Source: Ottelia alismoides (Eukaryota > Streptophyta > Magnoliopsida > Alismatales > Hydrocharitaceae). Taken from it: a DNA stretch of 64,000 bases. Made by a program: the position numbers and the translations under genes. Below the pieces are notes generated by a model that had not been told where the DNA came from, did not search any database, and saw nothing but the letters and a program-made list of their open reading frames with translations. The stretch covers positions 165,881-229,880 of the forward strand of contig JAZKJV010011605.1 in NCBI GenBank assembly GCA_037367405.1, read 5' to 3'. Positions 37,301 through 47,756 of this stretch are shown piece by piece. Position 1 is the stretch's first letter. Each line of letters starts with the position of its first letter.

Positions 37301-40300
37301 GGACTTGAGAGTTGAGACATGCGGTCTCTTTCTTTAGAGACAACGGTCGCAACCACACTTCAAGAGATATTCTTATATCTTGTTTGTGGTTATAATGCAA
37401 CGATTTGAGAAGTGTTCTCGAATCATGTGGTTTCATCTTATTGATTTTTTAAAATTTCTATGCCTCGAGCAACTAGTATGACTAATCGCTCTAGATCGTA
37501 TTGATGCGATCTTCATGCTTCCATGATGCGCTTAAGGCCTTACCCATAGCCTTCATCTCCTCTCATCACGTTCCTCCCTCAACCACGCGAAGCGCGTTAC
37601 GGTTCTAATTTCTCTTCTCACACGTTCTTGTTTTTATGTTTGCATCATTTGATATCAGAGCATGGAGATTATTGGTGCTTGAAGTTCGATCTGAATCATC
37701 TCTCCCATGGTTCGTATTTGCGTTCGCATCAACAAAGGTTCAAGCACCGTCTTCAAGTAAGCATCAAGGTATAAATATGATTAGATTTGTTGTTCGAGGA
37801 AGGAACAATTGTCACCAAAAATTTAGATCATCGCATCTTCTGTGCAACCTGCTTTTGATAAAAAAAAGCGAGGGTATTTTCAGTCAGGAAGAAGATTTTA
37901 TTACCGTAATTGCTGTAAACAAAATAATGAAGACAATGGATCGCTAATTCGATGAAGGTGCGGATGAAGAATATGAAATCATTGATTTTTTAAGCAGTCT
38001 AAGTTGCTATCAAGGAACAAGAAGATAAAGAAAACCATGACGAAACATGTCCCATATTAAATGAAAATCCTGTGGATGAAGGATATGAAGTTCTAGATCT
38101 ATTATGCATGGGAAACAAAGAAGAAATAAAAAAGATATAGATAATGACGTTTTGGTTACATTCTTGACATGATTTAAAAAAGCACAAGGTGGTTCAAGGT
38201 CTTTTCTCGAAATGTGAGGCGAGCCTTAAGCCTCAATTTTTTGATAAAAAATTAAAATTGGCAAAATATATTTTACCAAAAACATATTCAGAAATAATTT
38301 CATGCTAGTAAAAGATATATTATACAATACATAAGCGATGAAAGCATTGAAGTTCAAAAAAACGTAATATTAGACACGTGATTGCTTCCGCTATTCACAA
38401 CAAAACACATTAATTATTTTAGCCCATGTGTTTTTTTAATCATGGTTCTTTATACATGCGGTAACAATTTTAAGAACAACCAAATAACGACATCAGATTG
38501 CAAACTTGTAACTAAATTTTTTTATTATAATTCAAACAAACACGCATATGTTGTATACAATAGAACTAGTATGTGTTGATGCAATATGATAAATTGAACA
38601 TGATGTATACAAGATAATTGAGCTTTGCTTGTTTGAAGCAATCTCTTCTCTTTGTATGAACTTATTTATAGGAATATGCACGGTTTAGCCCAGAAACAAA
38701 AACACTAGCATAAAAATATATAATGTTAAGAGCAAAACAAGGTCATGTGCAAAGCAAATAACCCAAAAGTTAATAAAAGCTCCACGTTTGAGGCTTACGC
38801 TTTAGACTCGCCTCGACCGCCTCATACACCTCACAGTTTCTTGAGGCTTACGCCTTAGAACTTCTGGGTGAGGCTTAAGCCTCGAGGTGCTTTTTTCAAA
38901 AAAAGCCACTTATGCCTCATCTCCTTAAGGCGCACCTTTCAAAATGATGATTCTAGGTTGTTGTCCAGGAGGAGCATTTGTTGCTGCTACCCCCGTCATC
39001 GGCCTCGACGGTACCATCACCACCTCTGTTAGCTTCTCTTCCAACACCACTGCCATCGCCATCGATTTAATGTCTTCGGGGCCCTACCATGAGACTTACC
39101 CGCTATCGCCTTCGATGGAATCCTAGAAACCGTCGACATTGCTGTCATCCTCGTTGGTTGCACGATCGCAGTTGATACCTTCGGAATGGAAGGGTTGAAA
39201 ACATAACAAAAATTGGGGACTTTCCTTTTGTAGGGAAACATGTCCTGCAAGGAAGGGGAAAGAAATATCTCATGGAAAAATTTTAGACATACCACTATCC
39301 ATGGGATATAGGTTATCAAAATTCGACCGAAATGACCTATATCAATCGAAATTTGAGGGATCATGTTCAAAAGCTGAACAAAATGATCGAAATTCAGTCG
39401 AATTTGATCGAAATTTCATTTCAATCCATCACCGAAATGAAATCGAAATCCGACATTTAAGGCCTTGCCACTATCCCAAAAGTTCTTTATGGAAGGGTTA
39501 GACTTGAAAAGAATGTGTGGAAAAGGAACATTTTAAGTGAATGGGTAGAAAATTTGCCGCCATACCCCTCAATGGAAAGAAAATATAAACGTAGCATTAA
39601 AAAGAAGCAAAATTGGGGAAATCGATCTATGACTTTAGATAAAATTCTCCAACGATGGATCACCGATCAAGTAATTCGTCAGGAGATCAATTTTTCAAGC
39701 GGTGGAAAATTGATGCAATATTTCCTAAATTGATAGCTCGACTCAAATTGAAGCAATTACAGATTTAAGGATTTTTTAAAATTAGGGGTTTCATCCTAAA
39801 TTAATTGGTCAGTTAATTTTATTTAGGTTAATTAAATTGAGATTGATTGTAATCTCAATCTTTTGTAGATCAAATTAGTTAGAGTCAATTAGGAGTTTAT
39901 TATGATTTTATTTAGTTTGAATTTGACTCTCTTTCTAATTTTATAATCACACTCCTTTTATATAAAGGGGATGCTGGTTTATTGTAAGGGGAGATCTTGT
40001 TATGAATTAAAATTGAGTTGTAGTTTGGAGAGAGCCTCCAGTATTATTCCCCTTCCCCAATTTCTAGAGCTTCTCCTGTCATCTCATTCCTCTCTCAACC
40101 ATGCGAAGCGTGTTGCGGTTCTAATTTCTCTTCTCATCCTTTCTCGTTGTTCTGTTTGCATCACTACTCCAAGTGGCGTTTTGGGATGTCTTCAAATTGG
40201 GACAAAGTCAGGCCACTGTTTGGTGAAAGTAACCCATTCATTATAAAATTTGAAATCCTCCAAGGAATAGGCTTTGTTGCATGCCTAATAAGAATATGAT

Positions 40301-43300
40301 GATAATTGCGTGCCTCTCACAGAATCCCCACCCCACCCACTTATGCTCCATTCTTATTTGCAAAAAGCTTTAAAACTTCGTGATATTAGCCTTACAACCG
40401 AACTGCCAAGCTCATCGCAAGCGGTCCCAGTACATTGTTCTTTCTCAATAAACTTCATAATAGTAATACTCACGTCTTCAAATTTGGGCTCTCTGACAAG
40501 AATAGGGTCACCACGTGACGACATCACTTATATTCCTTTTATAGGAGCATCATATGTTTTTTTCTTGTTGTTTTACTCTCCTCACACAAAAATTTTGATG
40601 CATCTTTGAATTCAATAGCGTGGTTCTTTAATTCACCATTCTTCCCAAAATGTTGTGAAGAATTGGAGTCATTTTGATTAGGTTGCCCCCAAGATTACAG
40701 AAATCGATAGTTGGTACTCGGTCGGTTGGTAATCGATAGTTGCCCCCAAGTTTATTGAAATCAAAACTGACTAAGGACTAATCGACAGTCGGGCGATTAA
40801 TCAGATTTATTCGGTCATTAGTCGATTTTGAATTTTTTTTAATTATTTTAAATATATAAATCATTTTTTATACATATTTTCTTATATATTTGAAGCCATC
40901 GCCAGGTCGCTCAACTATTGAAGCCATCCATTTGTTGAGGAGAACAATGGAGATTTATAGAGCTAAAAGGAAGAACCTCCATATGATCTTTATTGATTTG
41001 GAGAAGGCTTATGATTCTGTCCCACGAGAGATATTGTGGAGAGTTTTGGAGAAGAGACAAGTACCTGTCCTATACATTAACCTCATAAAGGACATGTATG
41101 ATAGGGCTTTATCTTGTGTAAGGATCCCGTCTGGGAAGACTAGCTATTTTGACATCAACATTGGTTTACATCAAGGTTCAGCTTTGAGTCCATTTCTTTT
41201 TACTTCGATTATGGATGAGTTGACAAGTCACATTCAAGATGAGTTACCTTGGTGTATGTTATTTGCTGATGATATTGTGTTGATTGACAAGACTAGAGAT
41301 GGAGTAAATGAGAAGCTTGAGGTTTGGAGATATGAGTTGGAGAGTAAAGGATTTCGTATAAGTAGGGCTAAGACAGAATATATGGAGTGCACCTTTGATG
41401 GAATCAATGGTGAAGGAATCGAGGTGAAGATTGGTGATGATAACATTCGGAAGAGAGATTCTTTTAGATATCTGGGATCTATTTTGCAACATGATGGGGA
41501 ATTGATGGAGATGTTACTAATAGAATAAATGTAGGGTGACTAAAGTGGAGAGGAGCCTCTGCTGTTCTCTGTGATAAGAAAATTCCTTTAAAAGTTAAAG
41601 GGAAGTTTTACAAAGCAGTTGCGAGACCTGCTATGCTCTATGGATCTGAATATTGGCCTGTGAACCATAGACATGTGCAGAGAATGGCTGTAGCAGAAAT
41701 GAAAATGCTAAGGTGGATGTGTGAACACACACGTAAAGATCGGATTCGGAATGATGTAATCAGAAAGAAAGTTGGTGTAGCTTCGATCGAGGATAAGATG
41801 CGAGAAAACTGCGTAAGATGGTTTGGTCATTTGCAAAGAAGATCAACTGATGCACCAGTTAGGAGATGCGAGTGTTGGGATGTTGAGCCGGTAAAGAGAG
41901 GGCGAGGACGGCCCAAGAAGTGTTGGAAAGAAACTATACGAAGGGATCTTAGTTTTATGGATATAAGCCCGGGATTGACCCAAGATAGATCTGAATGGAG
42001 GCGAAGAATCCATGTAGCCGACCCTACTTAATTGTGGGAAAAGGCTTTGTTGTTGTTGTTGTTGATTTTCTTATATATTTGCATAGATTTGTACTTTTTC
42101 TATGCTATCATAATGAAACAAAAGAAGTAATTGACTTTAAATATAACATTAAAGCATATTAGAATAAGATTGCTTTAAAAAAAACTCTATGTAAAAGTCG
42201 GTCGAGTAGTCGCTCGATTAGTCGGGTTGACCGACTAATGGCCAAGTAGGCCCAATCGAGTCGGCTAACCCCCCGACTCGACTAGTCAGACCGACTAATC
42301 GGCCTAGTTGGTCGACTTTTACAATAGTAGTTGCCCCGAAATGTTTTACCTCGGTCATAATATCTGACATACATTTCATTGAGGGCATGAAATGCACTGC
42401 CTTAATCTTTCCCTTGAACTTGCTATAACCATTTGCAAGTTGCAACCATATCATCAAACACTTCCTATGCTCCTCCTTAGAGTTGAGAGGCACCAAACCC
42501 TTGCATCATCACCCTTTGAGCTAGTAGCCAAACATCTATAGGCACATAAACTTAAATTCAAGGCCCTCACCAAAGGTTGCTCAACCAATAGCCATGGAAC
42601 CAAACTTAGGGAAGACGTGTTGAAAAGGTATAATTCTCCATTTGACAGCAACAATAGTATCCTCGATACCCTTAAGGGCATGCACCAAGAACAATTGTAG
42701 TTGCTCCAACAAATCCTACGAGCTTCAACAAAACAACTTCATGAAGCAGCTCCTCCATGGTAGGCAAGGCTCCACCATAGAGCTAACATCTCTGAATCCA
42801 ACAATCGCCAATTGACAGAGCAATGGCTCGATATAGAGCAAAAGAGGGCGTGGTCCATGTTAGAAGTTTGATCTTGAAGGAAGAGAGACTCCTAAAGACC
42901 ATGTTGACTCGAAGATGGGGATGAGAATGTTACCCCTCGTTCACCTCCAAAATCACTCTTGAACACTTCTTTATATTTATGGATGGATATTTAAACCAAC
43001 TTTGCATGCCAACATGCTAATTGAAGATACTGGAGAAGAATAGTTTCACTTTGGAATACAGTAGATATGCCATTTGCGAAGAGTGAAAAGAACTTTAATT
43101 TGTGCTGCACCTGTGATGATCATTATCAAGAATTGGAGAAGAAATAATGATATTCACTTCATTGGTGGCAAGGAAGCGAAGCGTGGAATCCAGAGTGGAG
43201 AATGGACACAGGAAGAAATATTAAACTTCAAGAGACTTGGAAGGCAAGATCTAGAGCAAACACTCCTTAGTAGGAAGGAGTTGGATCTCAAGGAGGTAAT

Positions 43301-45250
43301 TTGAGGTGAGGAAAATTGGATGTGGTATGAAGACATGATCTACTCCCTACAAGAATTATTTTGTGTTCTACAGTTGGTGGTGTGGTCGGGGTGGGGAGAA
43401 GACCCTGTGCGATTTGATGATTTTCTAACCTTCTTTCGCAAAAGGGGTGATATAAGCTGTTATACTTGGGTTTATTAGTAAAAAAGACTGTGATATGATT
43501 TTCTTTTTATGACAATGCACAGAATGATACTATCTTCTTCATAGATAGTTGCACCGAGGCACATGCTGCATAAACAGTTTTGGACATATTTGATGAGGCA
43601 CCATTAGATCTAAGGATCAATTATCAGAAGTCACATTCCTTTGCATGTGGGCAATTCTACATCACTAGCTTGCTCCCTGATCCTCTCTACTCCAACTGGA
43701 AGCCTCCCCATTATCTACTTGGGTTACTTTCTTTGAGAACGTTTGCGAGTGGGGTCAATTGAAATCTTTCCCCCAAGTATATGGAGAGGCGGTTGGAAGT
43801 GGTTTGTCAAGAGCATGTCTATAATTGGTGGATTGATCCTTTTGGTTGGTGAGATGGAGGAGGCTGGCGATGATCATGTGTCTCAGTAGCGTGGAAAGTG
43901 GTGTGCTCCGGCTATACATGTTCAATGTATGGTATTGGGAGGAAGGTGTGGGGTACTCGTTCTTCTCGTGTTTGAAGGTTGCCACAGCTCGGGGAGAGTT
44001 GGGAATCACATGGATTGATGCAAAGGGAGCGTACGTAATCTGGATGATTTTCATTGTTAGTGCAGTGTAAAGAAGGCATAAAACATGTATACAAGAGTTG
44101 TCAAAACATGAGCTGCCCACTTGTTACGGTGGTCTTGGAATGTAATACTATATTGAAAATGTGCCACATAATGCTAAGGTCCTGTGGTCATCGTGTGTGC
44201 ACCTAGTCTTGAATGGTTGCATTGTATACGCTGTTTTTTGAACAAAATCTGGATGGCATCCCATCCCGGATGACAGTCCTTTGGCTTCTCAATTAAATAT
44301 CCTGTTGGTGGTTTGATGTTGCTGAGGTTGATGCTTATAAGTTCTAGGATCTGATATGGTTACTTTTTCTGATGTAGTGAGACACAATTGCTTTCACTGT
44401 GTTAACTGGTTTTTATAAATTGCAGTTACGACTTGCTGCAGAGCAAGTTTTGCTTTATCTCTTCTCCGGGAAAGAAAAGGCGGTTTTGATTTAGTAATAA
44501 GCGATGTCCATATGCCGGATATGGATGGCTTTAAACTGCTCGAGCTTGTTGGCCTGGAAATGGATCTTCCTGTCATTAGTGAGTGCCAATCTGCTTTAAT
44601 GGGCCAAATTTACCAGTTTTAATACTAACTGGGGAATGAAATTTAACGTGCAGTGATGTCTGCTGATGGGAGGACAAGTGCTGTTATGAGAGGTATAAGG
44701 CATGGTGCTTGCGACTATCTGATAAAGCCAGTGAGGATGGAGGAGCTCAAAAATATTTGGCAGCACGTTGTGAGGAAAAAGTGGAATGGAAATAAAGAAC
44801 ATGAACATTCTGGCAGTTTAGATGATTCGGACCGTCAACGCCGAGGATGCGAGGAAGATGATTATGCTTCCTCAGTTAATGATGGCAATGATAATAATTG
44901 GAAAGGACAGAAGAAAAAAAGAGAAGTTAAAGAGGATGAAGAAGAAGGTGACTTAGAAAATGATGATTCTTCGGCTGCTAAAAAACCACGAGTAGTTTGG
45001 TCTGTGGAACTTCATCAGCAGTTTGTCGGTGCTGTTAATCAACTTGGAATTGACAGTATGGACCTGATTACTGATTACTCCATTTTTTTTAAAATTTCCT
45101 ACTCATTTCAAGTGTACTGTACTGAAAATTTCATGTTAAAATGGTTCTTTTTGATGTTTCTCTTCCATTTCAGAGGCTGTTCCCAAAAGAATTCTCGAGT
45201 TAATGAATGTTCCTGGTTTAACAAGAGAAAATGTTGCCAGTCACTTGCAG
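31166..45250 (+). CDS. Type-B response regulator (GARP class), exons 1-4 of a partial gene
   Basis: Cytokinin-signalling transcription factor: His-to-Asp phosphorelay to a receiver domain controls a DNA-binding GARP (Myb-like) domain in the nucleus. Join 31166-31325, 44426-44578, 44654-45055, 45174-45250 gives 264 in-frame codons without a stop, all introns GT-AG. Receiver: acidic pocket D34-D36 (in VLVVDDD), phospho-acceptor D80 (in [12 protein letters not shown]), conserved T/S region near M106-S108 and K129 (in DYLIKP). Residues 150-215 form an acidic, Lys-rich linker. GARP begins about K214 ([16 protein letters not shown]) and continues through [20 protein letters not shown] to SHLQ at 264, where exon 4 ends. 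The usual continuation (KYRLYLKRL) and the Gln-rich activation domain are not found in the rest of the window. Intron 1 is 13.1 kb; intron 4 would exceed 18.7 kb. The sequence is closest to the ARR1/10/12 group from memory of the family. It is either a functional gene with giant introns or one truncated after exon 4. Confidence 0.9.
31326..32407 (+). other. Intron 1, proximal part
   Basis: Intron 1 spans 31326-44425. In this first kilobase I see no gene and no complete transposon. An ordinary GT-rich plant intron sequence gives way near 31780 to sequence that looks repetitive (t-gctcttgctg-g-attgtt duplicated at 32020-32055) and probably belongs to the L1 remnant that follows. Confidence 0.45.
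32408..32935 (+). pseudogene. L1-type LINE reverse-transcriptase remnant
   Basis: One frame from 32408 to 32935, with two in-frame stops, shows the order expected of a plant L1 [19 protein letters not shown] is followed by a FHFLLPKRM block (compare FICLIPKK), then [19 protein letters not shown] (compare DFRPISL...YKIIAKVL), then [11 protein letters not shown], the conserved block before the catalytic YADD. The catalytic motif itself is not here. A fragment with the next part of an L1 RT occurs in the same orientation at 43523, so the two may be halves of one element separated by later insertions. Confidence 0.6.
32936..34189. other. Intron 1 repeat-like sequence, no gene recognised
   Basis: A short direct duplication (gaagtgctgtcatgacaa.atcctt at about 32937 and 33014) is visible. 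The stretch 33130-34100 has Gln/Ser-rich open fragments on both strands without a recognisable domain; it may belong to the LINE ORF1-like remnant that follows. Confidence 0.35.
34190..34400 (-). pseudogene. Possible LINE ORF1 (gag-like) remnant
   Basis: On the minus strand, [20 protein letters not shown], then [18 protein letters not shown], interrupted by two stops, resembles the pre-zinc-finger region of plant L1 ORF1 (pattern vEiDLtKPL ... yerLp.fC..C). The match is short and by eye, so the call is tentative. Confidence 0.35.
34842..37555 (+). mobile_element. 2.7-kb insertion inside the 5' LTR, probable solo LTR
   Basis: The copia-like LTR is continuous up to TCTCC (34837-34841) and resumes at TCTCC (37556-37560), a 5-bp duplication. 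The inserted sequence is AT-rich, has a + strand TATA-like actataaaag at about 36760 followed by a GC-richer leader-like stretch (36850-37020), and ends ...CCTTCA, the composition of a long copia LTR. Its first bases (CATTGG) are not the canonical TG, so the family and exact 5' edge are uncertain. A small TTTCGGT-rich element lies inside it at 37036-37242. Confidence 0.5.
37036..37242 (+). mobile_element. TTTCGGTCA-rich hAT-like MITE, copy 1
   Basis: It opens TAAATGTCGGTTTCGAT and is packed with atTTCGGt and aaTTCGacCGAAtttt motifs in both orientations. A second copy in opposite orientation is at 39308-39466 and shares the TTAAATGTCGG start. Edges are approximate. Confidence 0.45.
38195..38954. 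mobile_element. hAT-like non-autonomous element, AGGCGAGCC subterminal repeats
   Basis: The flanks AGGTGGTT (38187-38194) and AGGTTGTT (38955-38962) are a 7-of-8 target duplication, the hAT length. The ends share TTTTctcGAAAtgtGaGGCG read inwards. Both subterminal zones are rich in gaggcttaagcctc and gaggcgagcc, in direct and inverted form (38206-38235 and 38790-38940). The AT-rich interior has no transposase. The TIR match is imperfect. Confidence 0.5.
39308..39466 (-). mobile_element. TTTCGGTCA-rich hAT-like MITE, copy 2
   Basis: The minus strand starts TTAAATGTCGGATTTCGAT and continues with the same motif mix as 37036-37242, ending near GTCGAATTTTGATAACC. It lies inside the copia-like element. 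Confidence 0.45.
40164..40737. other. Intron 1 spacer, nothing recognised
   Basis: No gene, RNA gene or family assignable. Just before 40747 a local duplication (ggttgcccccaagattacagaaatcgatagt and agttgcccccaagtttattg) precedes the hAT-like element. Confidence 0.35.
40738..42337. mobile_element. AGTCGGTC-family hAT-like MITE split by a LINE
   Basis: The 9-base flank agttgcccc occurs at 40738-40746 and 42329-42337. The element (40747-42328 including the LINE) is the same as the uninterrupted copy at 61360-61768: subterminal actaaggactaatcgacagtcgg and gtcattagtcgattttgaattttt, an AT-rich centre, then gtcgggttgaccgactaatggcc and ctagttggtcgactttta. The LINE at 40893-42065 sits in the AT-rich centre. 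Confidence 0.65.
40893..42065 (+). pseudogene. RTE-clade LINE, 5'-truncated, with 16-bp TSD
   Basis: The target duplication TTTTCTTATATATTTG is perfect at 40877-40892 and 42066-42081. The insert starts within the RT fingers ([18 protein letters not shown]), contains [24 protein letters not shown] and the catalytic FADD (41268-41279), then a frameshift and a stop near 41515-41560. It resumes in another frame ([10 protein letters not shown] ... GRGRPKKCW ... HVADPT) to 42031. It ends with a (TTG)n tail, as plant RTE elements do. 5' truncation plus TSD marks a normal LINE insertion by target-primed reverse transcription. The perfect TSD suggests it is young, yet it carries disabling mutations. 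Confidence 0.85.
42338..43522. other. Intron 1, no gene recognised
   Basis: Several short open frames exist on both strands (for example minus 42454-42681 and plus 43074-43304) but none shows a family I can name. The latter, with [20 protein letters not shown], could be eroded LINE sequence. Confidence 0.3.
43523..43762 (+). pseudogene. L1-type LINE RT fragment after the catalytic site
   Basis: One frame reads [16 protein letters not shown], stop, [20 protein letters not shown], then about 30 residues later [13 protein letters not shown]. This is the region following YADD in plant L1 RT (compare ADDTIFF, GLKINYQKS and a later fTYLGLPLS). It has the same orientation as 32408-32935, so both could be parts of one older LINE that later insertions pulled apart. 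Confidence 0.6.
43763..44425 (+). other. Intron 1, distal part up to the exon 2 acceptor
   Basis: No recognisable gene or complete transposon. From about 44180 the sequence looks like ordinary unique intron, ending with the acceptor TTATAAATTGCAG. Confidence 0.4.
44426..44578 (+). CDS. Exon 2 of the type-B response regulator
   Basis: 153 nt, acceptor ATTGCAG|TT, donor ATTA|GTGAGT. Encodes [19 protein letters not shown] and the phospho-acceptor loop with D80. Reading frame joins exon 1 exactly. Confidence 0.9.
44654..45055 (+). CDS. Exon 3 of the type-B response regulator
   Basis: 402 nt, acceptor GTGCAG|TG, donor GACA|GTATGG. Encodes the end of the receiver ([27 protein letters not shown]), the acidic linker and the start of the GARP domain ([19 protein letters not shown]). 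Intron 2 before it is only 75 bp. Confidence 0.92.
45174..45250 (+). CDS. Exon 4 of the type-B response regulator
   Basis: 77 nt, acceptor TTTCAG|AG, donor TGCAG|GTCTG. Encodes [20 protein letters not shown] and ASHLQ, helix 2-3 of GARP, ending at the family's usual exon boundary before KYRLYLKRL. Intron 3 is 118 bp. Confidence 0.92.
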
Positions 45251-46113
45251 GTCTGTTCTGTTACTCCCACTTATGAAAGTAGCTGCATTTAGCGATTTTA
45301 TCTTTCTTTTATGCGGCATATGTATGCATCATTCATTTGTTTTAAAATAATTATATATAGGAATCTGATGTTGAAATACATATATTTATTTTATTTGAAA
45401 TTTAGCTTTTCTTTAATGCTTGAACTCTTGAGAGAATACAAATCACGTGCATATTTTTAATACGATTTTTAGCTACCCAATTACCATTTTTTAACGTTGT
45501 GGTATTACAATCTAATCTACCACCGGAACAGAAGTTAAGGTACTCGGTGACTATGGCAATAAAATTGCTATGATGCTATATATTATATTAATTATCACAT
45601 TGTCATACTATATTTTGAAAGTTGGTAGTTAGATACTATAATGTTTTTATGTGTTTTAAGATGACGGTAGCTTACGTTAATAGTCATCCACTTACGCCGG
45701 ACCTGTTTTGATGAGTCTTCAATCTTGAAATAATCTATTTGCAACTGATAAAGGGTTAGTATCACACATATGGCTATCAAAAAGTTCTAGGTGTAGTCGC
45801 TCATTCAAATCCTTAATATTCAATATGTGTTATAGTTTGATTACGATTTGATTCAAAATAAACAAACCGAACATGAACGCAAGTTTAGATTTGTATATAT
45901 AAATGAACTGAGCATGAATAAGGTAGGTTTGTTCAAGTTTGGTTCGTTAAAGGTTTGATTAAGATTATTGTGTATTAATGAATTAGATTTGAGGCGTGCA
46001 TGAGATATGCATAGATGTATATATGTATGCATGCATGGATGGATGGAAATTATAAAAACTTAGTTGTTATTGCTTAATAATCACTGAATATTAAACTTTT
46101 ATAGATTTAAATT
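45251..46113 (+). other. Start of intron 4 (or 3' flank)
   Basis: It begins with a good donor (GTCTGTTC) and is AT-rich. 45830-45970 contains gttcg and gaac motifs in both orientations (acaaaccgaacatgaacg, caagtttggttcgtt), a pattern seen in another class of plant hAT-like MITEs; ends not resolved. Confidence 0.4.
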
Positions 46114-46863
46114 TTGTGCAGAACCTGGTTGCATCAAATGGTGACTACCATGGCGTGTTTCGTCAACCTGGTCTCTACCATACTCCAATTTTGTGCATCT
46201 TGGTGTTCCAATTTTGTTTCTTGTAGCAAGACAATCTCTGGCGACCAACGTGACATGTATCATCCTGCTATCCCTCACGTCTCTGGGTCACATAGATCCC
46301 ACATGTTCCAGATAAGAACCTTCATTTGGGGAACCTGCAAACACTCCTGTTGAACGAGTTCCCATCTTATTTGTTGCCTCAGCCTGGAACTGACCTCCTC
46401 CACTGCTTCTATCCCCATAAGTCCTGCTTCGAGTTGTAAATTTGTAATTGAGCGGATTGCTCTCCCTATCTTGATAAAGACCCAGTCCCACTGTGCAAAC
46501 ATTCACTGATCTTTAAAGCTCGTTGTGATGTGGTTATTGTCTTATGGATTTCTTCAAAGGTAGACATCTCAATTTGGCATCTCTTTTGCTTGAACAAATG
46601 GTCCCCAGAAATGCGGGTCTTCGACATTGCCTGGAAAACACTGTTGCTGTCTTCTTGGTGGATGACCCTCTCAACTTAGTTTCTTTGGACTTTTCACACC
46701 TTGATAGAGGACATGCTGATGCTAGGCCCCTACCCACACTCACATCTTTCGGAAGAAGTTCAATGGTCCGGATGCTCCCATCTATGATGTACTCGACTGC
46801 CACGGTGCCACCATGAAAGGGGGGTAGGGGGTCTGCCATCAACGAGATGGTTCCTTCTTGCAA
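46114..46863 (-). other. Unrecognised open stretch on the minus strand
   Basis: Compared with its AT-rich surroundings this block is near-balanced in composition and remains mostly open on the minus strand in two successive frames (110 codons from 46863, then 73-76 codons from about 46505). Sequences such as ADPLPPFHGGTVAVEYIIDG and GDRSSGGGQFQAEATNKMGT look coding-like, but I recognise no family. It could be an eroded gag, a captured host fragment, or an old gene fragment within intron 4. Confidence 0.3.
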
Positions 46864-47756
46864 ACTAACCTATGCAAATTTGTGGGTTTAATAAAAAATA
46901 GCAGGGATCCACATCATACATTCTTTTGTAGTCCTGGGTCCTGGAGGTTCACCCCAATAACACCATGGTTTGGATCCTGAGAAGAGGATCCACCTCCAAA
47001 ACATTGATTGGATGGCTGGGCTATTAATTTTCAGACAAACCCTAAACATATTTACATAGCTGCAGCTTCACCAATTCTCTATACAGATGGCCACTCCATT
47101 CGAACTGCTCGACCATAAAGTGACCAGATCATTATGATGATTTAGGTCCCCCAAAGTATAGAGATTAGGTTTCTTGAATTTTGAAGATGCTCACTTGTTG
47201 TTCTCCATGATCAGCAGACCCATCAATGAAATATTAGTTATTTGATAAGGTAAATGATGGATTTTTAGGGAAACCAAGAAATCACGATGGGAATATACCT
47301 GGCAACTAAGAAATGTCACTACCAAGTAAAATTTAGGATTGTGTGTGGGTAGATTCACATGTCGCGGTAATACCTTTGTAAATATTGTGTGGCCAGCTGC
47401 ATGATACATCTGTGTGGATATGATATGACTGTCCTATTCCCTGATACCTCCAGCATATCGCGGATCATGCAAGCCATGTTGATGATTCAAGCTGATACAT
47501 GGGGGCCTTCTTCATATACTTATCAAAATGTCAAATAATTTTGGTGATAAGGGAGGGATATATGCATAATAAATATGGATTTCTGGAATCTGGGAGCTAG
47601 GTTGCTTCAACTTTGCTAAGATGAGCTGTCTTGCGCATTTCTTGCTTCCTGTTTTTTCTCTCTTCAATATCCTACATATCTCTAGCTCCTGTCTTTCACT
47701 TCTCTCCTTTCTTACATTATCCAGGGCTTGATTTGGGTCGTGATTTTAATTCAGCT
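46864..47756. other. Intron 4 spacer before the tandem array
   Basis: The first 200 bases continue the open minus-strand composition (QCFGGGSSSQDPNHGVIGV in one frame). The rest is AT-rich without identifiable features. The pyrimidine-rich stretch 47640-47720 leads into the array boundary at tcagct|cctttcgtg. Confidence 0.3.

Larger units (their letters stand above)
34451..40163 (+). mobile_element. Non-autonomous copia-like LTR element with nested insertions
   Basis: The 3' LTR (39711-40163, 453 bp) starts TGATGCAATA and ends TTTGCATCA. The 5' LTR starts TGATGTGATA at 34451 and ends TTTGCATCA at 37647, but is split by a 2.7-kb insertion (34842-37555). A primer site TGATATCAGAGC (one change from the iMet consensus) lies at 37650-37661, and GGTGGAAAATTG precedes the 3' LTR as polypurine tract. 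Flanks ctaat / ctact are a 4-of-5 TSD. A TATA (TTTATATAAA near 39956) agrees with + orientation. The 2.06-kb interior lacks gag-pol and itself holds hAT-like insertions (38195-38954, 39308-39466), so the original interior was only about 1.1 kb. Confidence 0.7.

Noticed and set aside
43074..43304. 76-codon frame as a gene inside intron 1
   Set aside because: No recognisable domain, no start context or splice structure; at best eroded LINE sequence.
46122..46250. Possible exon 5 of the response regulator after TTTGTGCAG at 46122
   Set aside because: The acceptor is acceptable but the translation in every frame lacks the expected KYRLYLKRL continuation of the GARP domain and soon meets stops.
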